Shown here piece after piece: positions 33,506 through 43,289 of a stretch of 64,000 bases of DNA (the first letter of the stretch is position 1; the number at the start of each line of letters is the position of its first letter). Source of the stretch: Larix kaempferi. Its lineage: Eukaryota; Streptophyta; Pinopsida; Pinales; Pinaceae. The notes beneath the pieces are model-generated. The model was not told the origin of the DNA. It saw nothing but the letters and a program-made list of their open reading frames with translations, and did not search any database. The DNA lies in contig BSBM01001719.1 in the NCBI GenBank assembly GCA_027924585.1, positions 11,489,001-11,553,000 of the forward strand. Reading direction: 5' to 3'. Made by a program: the position numbers and the translations under genes.

Positions 33506-33787
33506 TTTAAAAATGGCGGACGGATACTATGTTGTGTTGGGAGAGAATGTCCTCAACGTTTCGGTCCTCAATCTGGGACCATCCTTAGGAGACTAAATCA
33601 GCCCAAATAAAGCGATCGATCCTCATTGTCTATTTATGTTGATCAAAGATGAGAAATTAGCTTTTGGAGCCGACTTCAATCAACTTTTAGAATTCTTTTA
33701 TTCCTTTAAATTTAATCCTTTTTAATTTTATTGAGTACAGGTTTCCAAGCTTCACTAATTTGCAGTCCATCGTCTCTATTTAAATTA
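33506..33787 (-). repeat. Penelope terminal repeat, right copy
   Basis: The 3' end of a 5'-truncated upstream copy: the sequence diverges exactly after TTTAAATTA, within the codons that encode the Asn-Leu-Asn of the endonuclease tail. The short protein frame entering from 34011 and ending NLNRDDGLQISEAWKPVLN reflects this remnant. Confidence 0.9.
33558..33588 (-). ncRNA. Hammerhead-like core with a broken catalytic base
   Basis: Same motif as at 30980-31010, but the core reads CTAAGGA: the invariant G of CUGANGA is A. On the plus strand this is C to T, the change expected from methylated-cytosine decay. If the motif is a hammerhead, this copy should not cleave. Confidence 0.5.
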
Positions 33788-34011
33788 AGTTTTTTTGAAA
33801 AATAGACAAAATGTGGTTGAAATCCACCTACCTTGTGGATTTGAAGCCATGGCAGACAGAGGTGGACGCACGGGCGTGCTGTGCTGGCTGCGGATGCTCG
33901 GTCGAGGGGCTTGGAGCCGTCGTTGTCTGCACACCTGCACTTTCCCTGTCGAACAGGGCCGACCGACAGGCCGGGTCCTATTTTTTTTTTTGTCTCAAAC
34001 CCTTTAACCAA

Positions 34012-34165
34012 GCCCTCGATCGAGGGTTTAACCTAGCCCTCGATCGAGCTATTTAAATATCGTCGATCGAGGTATTTTGAAGCCCTCGATTGAGGTATTT
34101 TCAAACTCTTGATCGAGCGTTTAAAACCTTGATCGAGGGCTTGAAAATACCTCGATCGAGGGTTT
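34012..34165. repeat. Array of seven CTCGATCGAG palindromes
   Basis: Perfect or near-perfect 10-bp palindromes at 34015, 34039, 34062, 34085, 34108, 34128 and 34151, spaced 20-24 bp apart and separated by (G)GTATTTTGAAGCC- or GGTTTAACC-like spacers. Variants replace one CG by TG. The first half of the array is also roughly inverted relative to the second half. Confidence 0.85.
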
Positions 34166-34199
34166 GAAAAAAAAAAGATTTGCTCCCACACGCCAAAAA

Positions 34200-36146
34200 T
34201 GGTGAACCACCTTCGTGGAATCACCCTCCCAGATCAACACTAGAAACGTGATCCTTGACTGTGTGAACTAGCGTGAGTGTAAGACTTAAATTGAGTCCAT
34301 TCTGTGTCTTAGGTTATGGCTAAGGAGAGTTTTACTCTCATCCTCCTTTGGGCATGGGTAACATAATATTCGAAATTCTATTTGATATGTGATCTTTGAA
34401 TGAATGTTATGGTATGATTTATTTATTTAATACAGTTTTGATACTTTATGTGATGGCTATTGTTTTGATGGAGTGCTGGTTTAAGATTTAAGATTTCTAT
34501 TTTTAATATATATAATTTATAAATATATCTTACTCCCCCTATTTAGAGTTTAGGGATTTGGTCCTGGAATCCAGTTTCTAAGATTATCTCTCTATATAGG
34601 CAAATAAAGGATCTTTCTCATGAGATGTGATGGATAGATATGATATGAGATTTTAAACACTAGTTTGTGATTAAAAGTTACCCATGTATCATGGACAATT
34701 AATTCTTCCAATGAATCTATGTAAACCCTAAATTAAATTATGCAAGCTTGTATCTATACAGTAGATGTAAATGAATGATTACATGTGTTTAACGATTAAC
34801 TATGATTATGAAAAATATGTTTATAAATGATGCTTAACGACTAGCTAAACAGTGATTATGTGATGAGAACGAGGAAAGTTTATCAACGAAATGCATATTT
34901 GATAGAATGAAAACGAAGAAAGTTTATCGACGAAAGTAGCAGATTTATGAATCAAATGATGATTATTGAGGAGAGTACTACTAATAATTTGCTTGTGACA
35001 AATGTGTGTAGCAACAAGTGAAACGGTTCACCGACGGACAAACAAAGGAATATGAAAGGTCGTAGAGAACGGGTAAATCACACACAGGGAGAGCAACGAC
35101 GATGTCGACTTCCGACGGAATACCACGCTAGGCAGATAAGCACTGATCCGCTAGCTCAAGAGGAAAGCATGAGGGTGTACGAAGTAGGCCACGATGGAGT
35201 TGGTCGCGTACGAGTTGGGGGGCACGCAGTGAGAACGAACTCACTCCTCAGTGTCATTAGTCCCTAATAGTGTGTAGACGGAGGATGAAAGGTAACGGTT
35301 CCTGAAATCCCTACATAAAGTTCCCGCAAGTCAAAACGAATGGATAATGGCAGAAGGACCCAACGATGCAGTACCTTGCCGAGGAATAAAAACTATGAAT
35401 GACTTGACCCGATGGAGTGGTGCCATGTTAGGAAAAGAAACTAAAAGAACAGAAATGCCCAATAGCGTGGCACGGGGATCCTAATGAAAATAATGGTTAA
35501 ACTTAGATACATAAAAACGTATAAAACACACACCTAGAACAATACTATAAAAATGCATTTTAGCACTTAGGACATTGCACATAATTGTTCGTTTAGCAAT
35601 TAAAAATAATATTATTTATATTTAGGCATTTGCACATGAGATATTATTTTGAGTGTTTAAATTAATATAAACCACATAGTAGAATTCTAAACATGGACAC
35701 CTAGTCAATCTCACCTTCACACCAAAATAAATATCAGGGGAAGGGGGACAAACATGAGCAAACTTAGGAAAGTTGATGCATTTCTTAGAAAGGCTCACAC
35801 TTGGATGGGTGAGTTATTTTTATTTAGAATTTAAATAAAATAAATAATTATGCATCAAGCGTCGGATGAAATTTTCCTTTATAAGGAAGGCATTGGGAAG
35901 CGGAAAAGCACCGAGACCCTGGGGTTCGGGGGAGTAGAGTACTCCTCGAAAGGTTGGGAGGTTATATCTGCTTAGTTAATTAATTTGTAATTCTGTATAG
36001 TTAAAGTTTTTGGATCTACGATTTCTGTAAAGTCTCATATATGTTTACTTACACTGAGATTTAAATTTAATATTCCTGTTGGTGAATGACTCGAATTCTG
36101 GGTTATGTTCTGTACATAAATATTTCTGCACTGAAATCCAAATTTA
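34200..36146. other. Gene-free stretch
   Basis: AT-rich up to about 35000, then more balanced. A 71-codon plus-strand frame at 35052-35267 is Arg-rich with no recognisable domain. A 25-bp unit (GAACGA(G/A)GAAAGTTTATC(A/G)ACGAAA) occurs twice at 34868 and 34911. Nothing else is supported. Confidence 0.5.
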
Positions 36147-36436
36147 TTTCCCGTGTTTAAAGAAGGAAGGTCTGTATGCGATTGTAGATCTAGAATCTTA
36201 GATCGTTTTCCTGTTTTAAGAAAGAAAGTCTGTATGCGACTGTAGATCTGCAATTTTAATTCGTTTTCCTGTTTTAAGAAAGAAAGTCTGTATGCGACTG
36301 TAGATCTGGAATTTTAATTCGTTTTCCTGTTTAAAGAAAGAGAGTGTATGTGCGATTGTAGATCTGAAATTTTAATTTGTCTTCTTGTTTAAAGAAAGAA
36401 GGCCTGTATATGATTGTAGAGCTGGAATCCCTTTAA
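36147..36436. repeat. Tandem repeat, 58 bp x 5
   Basis: Units start at 36147, 36205, 36263, 36321 and 36379, each GTTTTCCTGTTTTAAGAAAG, then AAAGTCTGTATGCGACTGTA, then GATCTGGAATTTTAATTC with changes. The middle units are nearly identical, while the outer ones have drifted, as expected for unequal exchange within an array. Confidence 0.92.
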
Positions 36437-37270
36437 ATTTGACTGATGTATTCTATGACAGTGCTAGATCTCCATCCACGGGTTAGTATTAATGGTTAAT
36501 TTCCGTGTTGAATATAAACCAGCCGACTCTGTATGTTTGGTTAACATTGCTCCATCCCCAAAAAAACTCTGTTCAACCTTTTGGTTTTATTACAATTTTG
36601 GGTCTCCATCCTCGGGTCATCAATCTTAGCTCATTTCAGTTACGTATTTATGTTATTAGACCCAGATCCGATCCTAAACTTGGATCAATTTCTTTACCTA
36701 GACCTACAAGACTTCTGGTAACAATCCACAACAAATAGCACAACCCTGTTCGCAGGACGACTTTTCTGTTAAAATACAGTGCTGAATCCGCTATATATTT
36801 ATCCAGTGCCCTCACATCGTAAATTCAGTGATTGATACTGCGTTTAATTTCAATCGCTCAAGTTTGGCAGACACTCCGACTCTCTCTTTGAAATCAACTT
36901 CTATTTCTATATTTATTTTGTAACATCCAGCATTTTGCGATCTCGGGTTCTTGCCTTTACTTTCACTGTCCTACTTTTGTGTTTAGTTTTAATGCTGATA
37001 TATATTTACTTAAACCTCATCAACTGGTGTCGAAATGATCATGACGTTTCCATCGTATCATGGAATTTGAATCGATATAGATATAAATATTTTTTATGAG
37101 GAATTATGTCAAATAAAAACTATGCATATTTTAGTTTATTATCATAATATAAGTCGACAGTATGGTGAATTGATTCTGTCATAGTAAAAATCGATATAGT
37201 GTAACCATTTGGTTACTGTCAGCTTAGAAAATCAATTCCGGCATTTCAATGTTTAAAGTAAATAATAGGA
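36437..37270. other. Gene-free stretch
   Basis: No supported gene. A TGTAACATCC at about 36919 resembles a gypsy LTR start but has no purine tract before it and no partner. Confidence 0.45.
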
Positions 37271-37274
37271 GTAA

Positions 37275-38110
37275 AGCGATTACTCTACAATGAGCTTTAT
37301 GTGTAAATTCTTTTACGTGAAGGACATATAAATATACTCATTTTACAATTGCAAAGAATCACTTAGGATAATTAAATAATATTAACGTTACTCTTGAGAG
37401 AATACATGAGTATTATTATAAATTTTGCAAGGGATTACTTACCATGAATTTTATGTGTATTTATTTCTTTTATGTATAAATATTTCATATGAGGAATATG
37501 TAAATACTTATGCTAAAGTGGCAAAAGAATCACTTTAAGGTAAATGAATAATATTAATGTTGCTTTTAGGAAAATACATGATCATTATTATAGATTTGTA
37601 AATAATTACTTTACAATGAATTTCATGTGTAATTATTTTATATAAATATTTATGGTAAAGAATCACTTTAGGATAAATGACTTGAGTATTATTATAGATT
37701 TGCAAAGGATTACTTCACAATGAATTTCATGTCTAATTATTTTATATAAATATTTATGGTAGGGAATTATTTTAGGATAAATGGCTTGAGTATTATTATA
37801 AATTTGCAAAGGATTATTTTACAATGAATTTTATGTGTGATTATTTTTTATGTGTAATTATTTTATATGAAGAATATAAACAATTATTTTGAAATGGAAA
37901 AATAATTATTTTAGGATAAAGGACTTTGTACCTATTTCTTTTTCTTTTAATTAGCAAGAGAGTTACTTATAATGAATGATATGTGTAGTCATTCTTAGAA
38001 TAGGTGAATACTTATTCTTTAAATAAATTTGTAAAGGAATTACTTGAAAATGAATGGTATATGTATAAGTTAGTTGTAGGAAAAGAAGATAAGAGTGTTA
38101 TTTAATATTG
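37275..38110. repeat. Degenerate AT-rich repeats (about 105-170 bp spacing)
   Basis: A module GATTACTT(T)ACAATGAATTTCATGTGTAA followed by ATTTATATAAATATTTATGG and AATCACTTTAGGATAAATGA recurs at about 37278, 37433, 37605, 37708, 37815, 37965 and 38040. The best-conserved neighbours are 105-107 bp apart. Confidence 0.75.
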
Positions 38111-38387
38111 GAAAGGAGTCATTTACACTCGGTAATGAAATTGCTTAGCACACATCATGCATGGTTAATATTTAGTTGTATTTAGTTTATACATGTGATG
38201 CAGAAAAGGAATGGAGAGAATAACTTGACTATATATGTTAATCTTTTGGGAAATCCTAGAAACCTAATTATTATTGCTTGGTTAAAAAAAAAATTTAAAA
38301 CCAATTCGCAAGGTCCTACAGAGTGGCAATTCGAGTCAGTTAAAAATAATAAAGTAGATAATAATAATTTAGTTATTCAATGGGTTA

Positions 38388-38584
38388 TGTTAGAGATAAT
38401 GTAGAAATGGTTTGTTTGTTCCTTCTTTATAGGATGTGATCCATTCTTTTAGGATCTAGTTTGGTTGATCATTTACCTATATATGTAAGTTTATTCAGTA
38501 ATACAAAATGAGTTGAGTGCTACTCCTCCTGTGTGTGTGCGAGCCTTTGGCTCTGCACTTCCTCTCTTTCTCCAATTCTTATTT
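38388..38584 (+). repeat. NA-1 5' LTR
   Basis: 197 bp, from TGTTAGAGATAATG to CCAATTCTTATTT. A TATA-like region CCTATATATG lies near 38475. It differs from the 3' LTR at the G of GGATGTGAT and the C in GTGTGCGAG. Confidence 0.92.
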
Positions 38585-38599
38585 TGGTATCAAAACCCA

Positions 38600-38860
38600 T
38601 AGTGGACTATTGGTGTGAAGGAGCCCAAAGTGGCCTGTTGGTGTGAGGAGCCCATTGTGGCGTGATTGTGAGAGCCCTTAGTGGCCTGTTGAGCCTGATT
38701 GGCTGTGAGAAGTGCCCGTTGCGGCCTGCTGCTATTCTGTGTGCCTAGTGGCCTAGAGTTGAGTTGTATCTCCTCCTGATACAGTGTGAATGCCCATTGA
38801 GGTTGCTGTGAAAGCCCATTGTAGTTGGCTGTATGAGAGCCTGATTGCTATGAGAGCTGT
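38600..38860 (+). repeat. Degenerate short repeats in the NA-1 leader
   Basis: About eight copies of GAGCCCATTGTGGCCTGTTG-like units at 25-35 bp spacing. They have drifted too far to align without gaps and encode nothing consistent. Confidence 0.65.
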
Positions 38861-40187
38861 TTCTGGTTTTGAGAACGCTGCCCAGCTGTGTATGAGGAGA
38901 TCACTGACGGCCAATCGTTGTCACTAAGCGAGACGCCTAGATCTCATATCTAAATATTGTTGTTGTCTGAATGTTGCCAGAGGAAGGGCCGTAAAGAGGA
39001 GTCGCCCACCTGCCAAGAAAAAGGTTGTGGGCTGTAAATCTGCTTTGTGGAGATACAGAGTTAAAAATACACCTCTCCTGTGAAGAGATCGTTGAGTGTG
39101 TTGTGCTAAGAGGGAGAAATTCGCTACTGTGGATGAAAACGTGCCTACGTGAAGGAGACACCGTTGTAGCTATTTGATTTGTGTAGCCGCCATTCTGATT
39201 GATATCAAGGGCGCTTGAAGAAGGAAGATTGTTGAAGGAGTTGTATGCCAAGGGTGAACGCTGGAGGGTGATCGCTACCCATTCCCATTCCCTACCTATG
39301 ATGCCTGCTACATCTGCAATTTTTTTTATTTTTAAGGGAAGATCGTGGAGATATAGCTGTCGGTTACTGAATTCTGAAGGAGAAATTGCTGCTAGTTGTA
39401 GATCGTCGGAAGGAGAAATCGATGGTGACTGAGTCGCCCTTTGGAGATCGCTGCCTAAATCACTGGAGAGAGCCATAGTCGCCGTCCGGAGTTCATTTCT
39501 GAGCAAATTAAAGAATTTTCTGGTTGCAACTCATCGTAATTTAAGCATTTCTTTTCTGGTTGCTCATAATTTCAAGCGTCGAAGCTCCAAAATTCATGTC
39601 AGGTGTGCCCAATTGGGATCACTGAAATCACCTAAAGGAAGATTGTTGAAGGTTCTGGCTGCTCATGAGAGATTGCTACCTATGCGTACATATCTAGCAG
39701 GAAGAACACTGCCCGCAGCCACCATGCAGAGAAGGTAGCAGTCGGTGCTGCATGAAGGAGGAAGAATCCGCCACAGAGAAGGAAATCACGACCCATGAGA
39801 GAGAAAGCTGCTCGCTATTACCAGATTTGGAGGGGAATGCTACTTTGCCTACGTGGAACCTGCTGTAAATCCCTGCACGGAGAGGAGATCGGATCGTGAG
39901 TGCTGAAACATAGATGCCTTATTGCTACATGAAGGAGAAGCCCACGTCCACTATTTGAGGGCGCTGTTGTTGAAGGCACCTGAGGAGGCCTGTGTGAGAA
40001 GAGCCGATGGTTTCTATCATTTAAGAGCCGCAGAGGTAGAGAGTAAGGTGCTGTCAGTTTATGAAACCATAGCTGTTGTCTGAAGGAGGAGCTGTGACAC
40101 TTCATTCTGCGTGGCTGCTGGCTTGCCAGCTGCTTGAGTAAAAAGAAAACGCTGCCTGAGTAAAAAGAAAACGTTGTTCAAGAAAAT
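38861..40187 (+). other. NA-1 interior without a supported gene
   Basis: Rich in GAAGGAG and GAGATCGCTGC motifs. Two minus-strand frames (39506-38937, 189 codons; 40105-39818, 95 codons) lie antisense to the element and show no domain. Possibly derived from host cDNA or an untranslated leader. Confidence 0.45.
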
Positions 40188-40712
40188 ATGAACATGGATT
40201 ATGAGCCTCTATATGATGAGGAATGTATTTCTGATGAAGACAAAATTTTAATTAAGCTGGAAGTGATGTTGATAAACAATTTCTTAGCTGGAGTTGCAGC
40301 AGCTGAAGCAAATCAAATTGATTTTGATGCAAAGTTGAAGTTTATTATAGACTGGCTTGAAAAGCCAAAGAATGGTGAAAATGTTGACTATGTTTGTGAT
40401 GAAAGATGTATCAGGTTTGCAGACAGTGAAGAGATATTGTTGCAGAATTCCACTGCACAGAACATAGCTGATTGTAACCGAGTATGGATGTCAATTATTA
40501 AGTGTGCAGAAGTTGTAAAAGCTAAAGAAAGATCTAGGACAGCAGAGGCCCAATCAAATAATAGAATGCACTGTACATCAATGTGTGAAGACTTCAAGCT
40601 CTCAAACTGGAAGAGCAGGAAACGGGGAAACATAAACAAATATTATCTTACAGCAACTAAGGTCAAAATGAAGCAGAAGGAGGACTGTAGAGTTCAAGGC
40701 TTGGAACTCTAG
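40188..40712 (+). CDS. NA-1 ORF of unknown family (174 codons)
   Basis: An open frame near the 3' end of a young element, starting MNMDYEPLYDEECISDEDKI and ending KMKQKEDCRVQGLEL. The first 50 residues are acidic; the middle is helical with four Cys (DYVCDERCIRF, ADCNRVWMSIIKCAE), and the last 40 are basic (NWKSRKRGNINKYY). No gag, knuckle, protease, RT, integrase or membrane feature is visible. The same acidic-to-basic layout occurs in the NA-2 ORF at 63066-63980, in a similar position before the polypurine tract. It could be a captured host fragment or an element-specific protein. Its openness is partly explained by youth, so expression is unproven. Confidence 0.55.
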   Translation: MNMDYEPLYDEECISDEDKILIKLEVMLINNFLAGVAAAEANQIDFDAKLKFIIDWLEKPKNGENVDYVCDERCIRFADSEEILLQNSTAQNIADCNRVWMSIIKCAEVVKAKERSRTAEAQSNNRMHCTSMCEDFKLSNWKSRKRGNINKYYLTATKVKMKQKEDCRVQGLEL

Positions 40713-40795
40713 ATTGTTAATTTTCTTTGCTGATTTGTAAGCCTGAAACTACAGGCATATTTAGTATTGTGTTCCATTTCTACATTAAGGGAGGA

Positions 40796-40992
40796 TGTTA
40801 GAGATAATGTAGAAATGGTTTGTTTGTTCCTTCTTTATAGGATATGATCCATTCTTTTAGGATCTAGTTTGGTTGATCATTTACCTATATATGTAAGTTT
40901 ATTCAGTAATACAAAATGAGTTGAGTGCTACTCCTCCTGTGTGTGTGTGAGCCTTTGGCTCTGCACTTCCTCTCTTTCTCCAATTCTTATTT
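40796..40992 (+). repeat. NA-1 3' LTR
   Basis: 197-bp partner of 38388-38584, preceded by the purine tract and followed by GGTTA. Two substitutions separate the pair. Confidence 0.92.
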
Positions 40993-41009
40993 GGTTACTC
41001 ATGCTCTAG

Positions 41010-41360
41010 AGCTCTCAACTCAACATCAGTTAATCACCATGAGTCTAAGTGATCCAGAGCATTATGGCTCAACACTCACTCAACTAATAGTGCGTAAGAG
41101 CTCAATTGTTCAACACTATTAAATCAATGGTCCAGGTGTTTCAGGGCTTATGTTCAACACTAGTTAAATCAATAGTCCCAATGCTACAGAACTTATGCTC
41201 AACACAAGTTACAAATATTCCAGATGCTCTATATCTCACTTTCTCAACATATTTTAATAAGACAATATTTAAAAATATTTTTAGGTGCTATTCAGAGCTC
41301 ACTTGCTCAATACCCAAATAAAAACTCTAGGTGCTCCAGAGTTCATTTGCTCAAAACATA
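41010..41360. repeat. Degenerate repeats of about 45 bp
   Basis: Units resembling GGTGCTCCAGAGCTCATTTG followed by CTCAACACTAGTTAAATCAA recur six to eight times with strong drift. They flank the insertion site of NA-1. Confidence 0.65.
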
Positions 41361-41439
41361 TCAAAATGAATTATATTTTTAGAAAATAAACATGAAATAA
41401 AAGTAAACTTTTCTTTGGATATTACACTCCTTTTCTTGA

Positions 41440-42480
41440 AACATTTGAAGGAGCGAAATCATGGGAATCAATCCTTCTATTTTTTAAAAAGAAAGGGCAC
41501 AACCTAGGTGGAGGGACCGCCCCAATTTTTTAAATGATTCGTGTCGAGTGTGTTTATCTATGCATCTTCATTTTGTTGAAAGGATGGGTTGCTAGGAAAG
41601 GAAATTTGAATTTCCTTCTTCAAAATGGCTTTCATTTTTTATATATATTTATCATTGTATTTTCATATGCGATATAGGGAAGGGGAGAAGCACCCTCAAG
41701 GAAGGACCATCTCACTCCACCTTTCCTTTTTTAATGTTGTGTTTTGTTTATATGGTCTACAGCTACAAATTGCAAAGAAGAAGAGAAGGAGCGGCCTCCA
41801 AAGGGAGGAACGACCCTAGTTATTCTACCCCAGTTTTGTATAAGTACTCTGTTATGCTTGTTGTTGATTAAAAAGAGAATCATTAGGTAAATTGACTGTG
41901 TTCGCTATATGTAGTATTTTATTAGAATAGAGAATCGATCCTCTATGGAAACTGATCCCATATCTCGCTCAGTTAATAGATATAAAACTGATGAACAAAG
42001 AGAGCGTCTCTCTCTATGGAAAGAAGATGACTCTAGCTTTACATTTATTTCTTAGAATAATCTAATTGTGAGAAAAGAGGAACCCCTCTTTGGAGAGAGT
42101 TGATTGTAGATGTGAACTATTGTTCTAATCAATTTGTGGAGAGGATGGTCTAGCTCTCATAAAGTTGGCCTCGAGAGTTTTATATAAGTTGCTTTAATAA
42201 TATTGTTGTCATGGAAAGAAGTAGAGGCTCTCTCCATTTGGAGTGTTGAATTCAAACATTGTATAATTATTTGGTTAACATTTATATTAGTTTAAATCGG
42301 GTCAGGGGTAAGAAGTGGCCTCCTAAGAAGACCAATCCCGTATCCATTTGATTGGAAGAAGACATTTTATTTAAAAAAAACTTGTAAAAGAGCGATATAC
42401 TTGTTGCACATTATTGACTCACTCTTTATGTTTTACTGTTGATATTTAATCGTTCTTTCGTTTGGGGAGAGAAATTGCCT
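41440..42480. repeat. Degenerate repeats with GAAGAAG...CCTCC...GGAGG...CC cores
   Basis: A loosely repeated theme such as AAGGAGCGGCCTCCAAAGGG (41788), GAAGCACCCTCAAGGAAGGA (41686) and AGAAGTGGCCTCCTAAGAAG (42310). The repeats are 70-100 bp apart and too diverged for a firm unit. No genes. Confidence 0.5.
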
Positions 42481-42974
42481 CTACATATGATTATTACTTT
42501 TTTTAAAATTCTTTATATGTAAGTGATAAAAGTACTAAATATTGTATATGGTTTGCTATAATATTTAATATCAAGAATTTGATATTAAGAGCACTGTGCT
42601 TTATAAATGATAAAATTAATTATGTTTTGCTAACGTTATGTTAATATTGAAGGAGAATTTTAAGGGAGCCTTTACCATAATAGAAAATGCTATCCTATAA
42701 ACTACAAAGAGGTTAGAACCTTATTGCTTAAGAGGAGAGAGTAATTGAGAATTAAATTTCTTAATGAAAAATCAAGTTGGTTAGTTATGGAATCGATCTT
42801 ATTGATTATGAAACCTAGTCTATCATTTGCATAGTCGATTTTACTGAACCAAGTGCATTATTTATGAAATCGAACTCATGGTTAAAGATAAAATTTTGTT
42901 GTGTGGCTATGGCTAAGGGTTTAGCATTTTAGATTATATTTAGGAATCTTGGTGAGAATATTACTCAAAATTCC

Positions 42975-43289
42975 TTACCTTAGTGGATACGTTGCCCAAC
43001 TCTGGGGTGGCCTCTGAGCTGAAAAAGTATAGGCTATATAGGGTGCCTACGATTTGGTGGAAATTTGTAGTTGTACATTTAATGGACAAGTAAACTATTC
43101 AAGATAAGTATTGATGATTATGTTATGTTGTTATTGTTTATTTATGGTCAGTTTATTTAAGATGTATAATCATCTTTATTCTCTAGGTCAACATTTCTCA
43201 ATTGTGTTTTAGTGTATAATGAATGCATGTGTATTGCAATGGTTTATGTTTACAATGAAGAAAAGTGAAACAAGTAAAGAACATGTAAC
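42975..43289. repeat. 310-bp dispersed duplication, copy 1
   Basis: From CTTACCTTAGTGGATACGTT to GTAAAGAACATG, about 93% identical by eye to 47094-47402. Copy 1 runs straight into a gypsy-type LTR start at 43286; copy 2 continues with unrelated sequence. Same orientation. Confidence 0.85.

Larger units (their letters stand above)
30928..33787 (-). mobile_element. Penelope-like element (Dryad type) with GIY-YIG endonuclease
   Basis: A minus-strand retroelement of 2860 bp bounded by 282-bp direct repeats (30928-31209 and 33506-33787) that differ at only two bases. One long polyprotein frame carries an N-terminal extension, reverse transcriptase and a C-terminal GIY-YIG endonuclease, the architecture of canonical Penelope-like elements. 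The right repeat is the 3' end of a 5'-truncated upstream copy, so the layout is the usual partial head-to-tail tandem. A 9-bp direct repeat TTAAGTTTT (30922-30930 and 33785-33793) may be the target duplication. Among land plants such elements are described from conifers, where transfer from arthropods has been proposed. Confidence 0.92.
38388..40992 (+). mobile_element. NA-1: small, recent non-autonomous LTR retrotransposon
   Basis: A 2605-bp element with 197-bp LTRs (38388-38584, 40796-40992) differing at two positions, flanked by a perfect GGTTA duplication (38383-38387, 40993-40997). A primer site for initiator tRNA-Met (TGGTATCAAAACC at 38585, two mismatches) and a polypurine tract (AAGGGAGGA, 40787-40795) are in the right places. 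The 2.2-kb interior lacks gag, protease, RT and integrase. It must have been moved by another element's enzymes. LTR ends are TG and TT rather than TG and CA. Confidence 0.92.

Noticed and set aside
34012-34165. CRISPR-like array (regular repeats at 34 kb, also at 36.1 kb)
   Set aside because: Repeats are palindromes 10 bp long or directly abutting 58-bp units, with no unique spacers of constant length and no cas genes; the genome is a plant.
35052-35267. Arg-rich 71-codon frame
   Set aside because: No motif, no neighbours, no promoter; length is within chance expectation.
36919-36930. TGTAACATCC as another gypsy LTR start
   Set aside because: No polypurine tract, no splice-like box and no partner end; too short to claim.
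38937-39506. A 189-codon frame antisense to NA-1
   Set aside because: No domain, opposite to the element, and in GAAGGAG-rich DNA that opens frames by composition.
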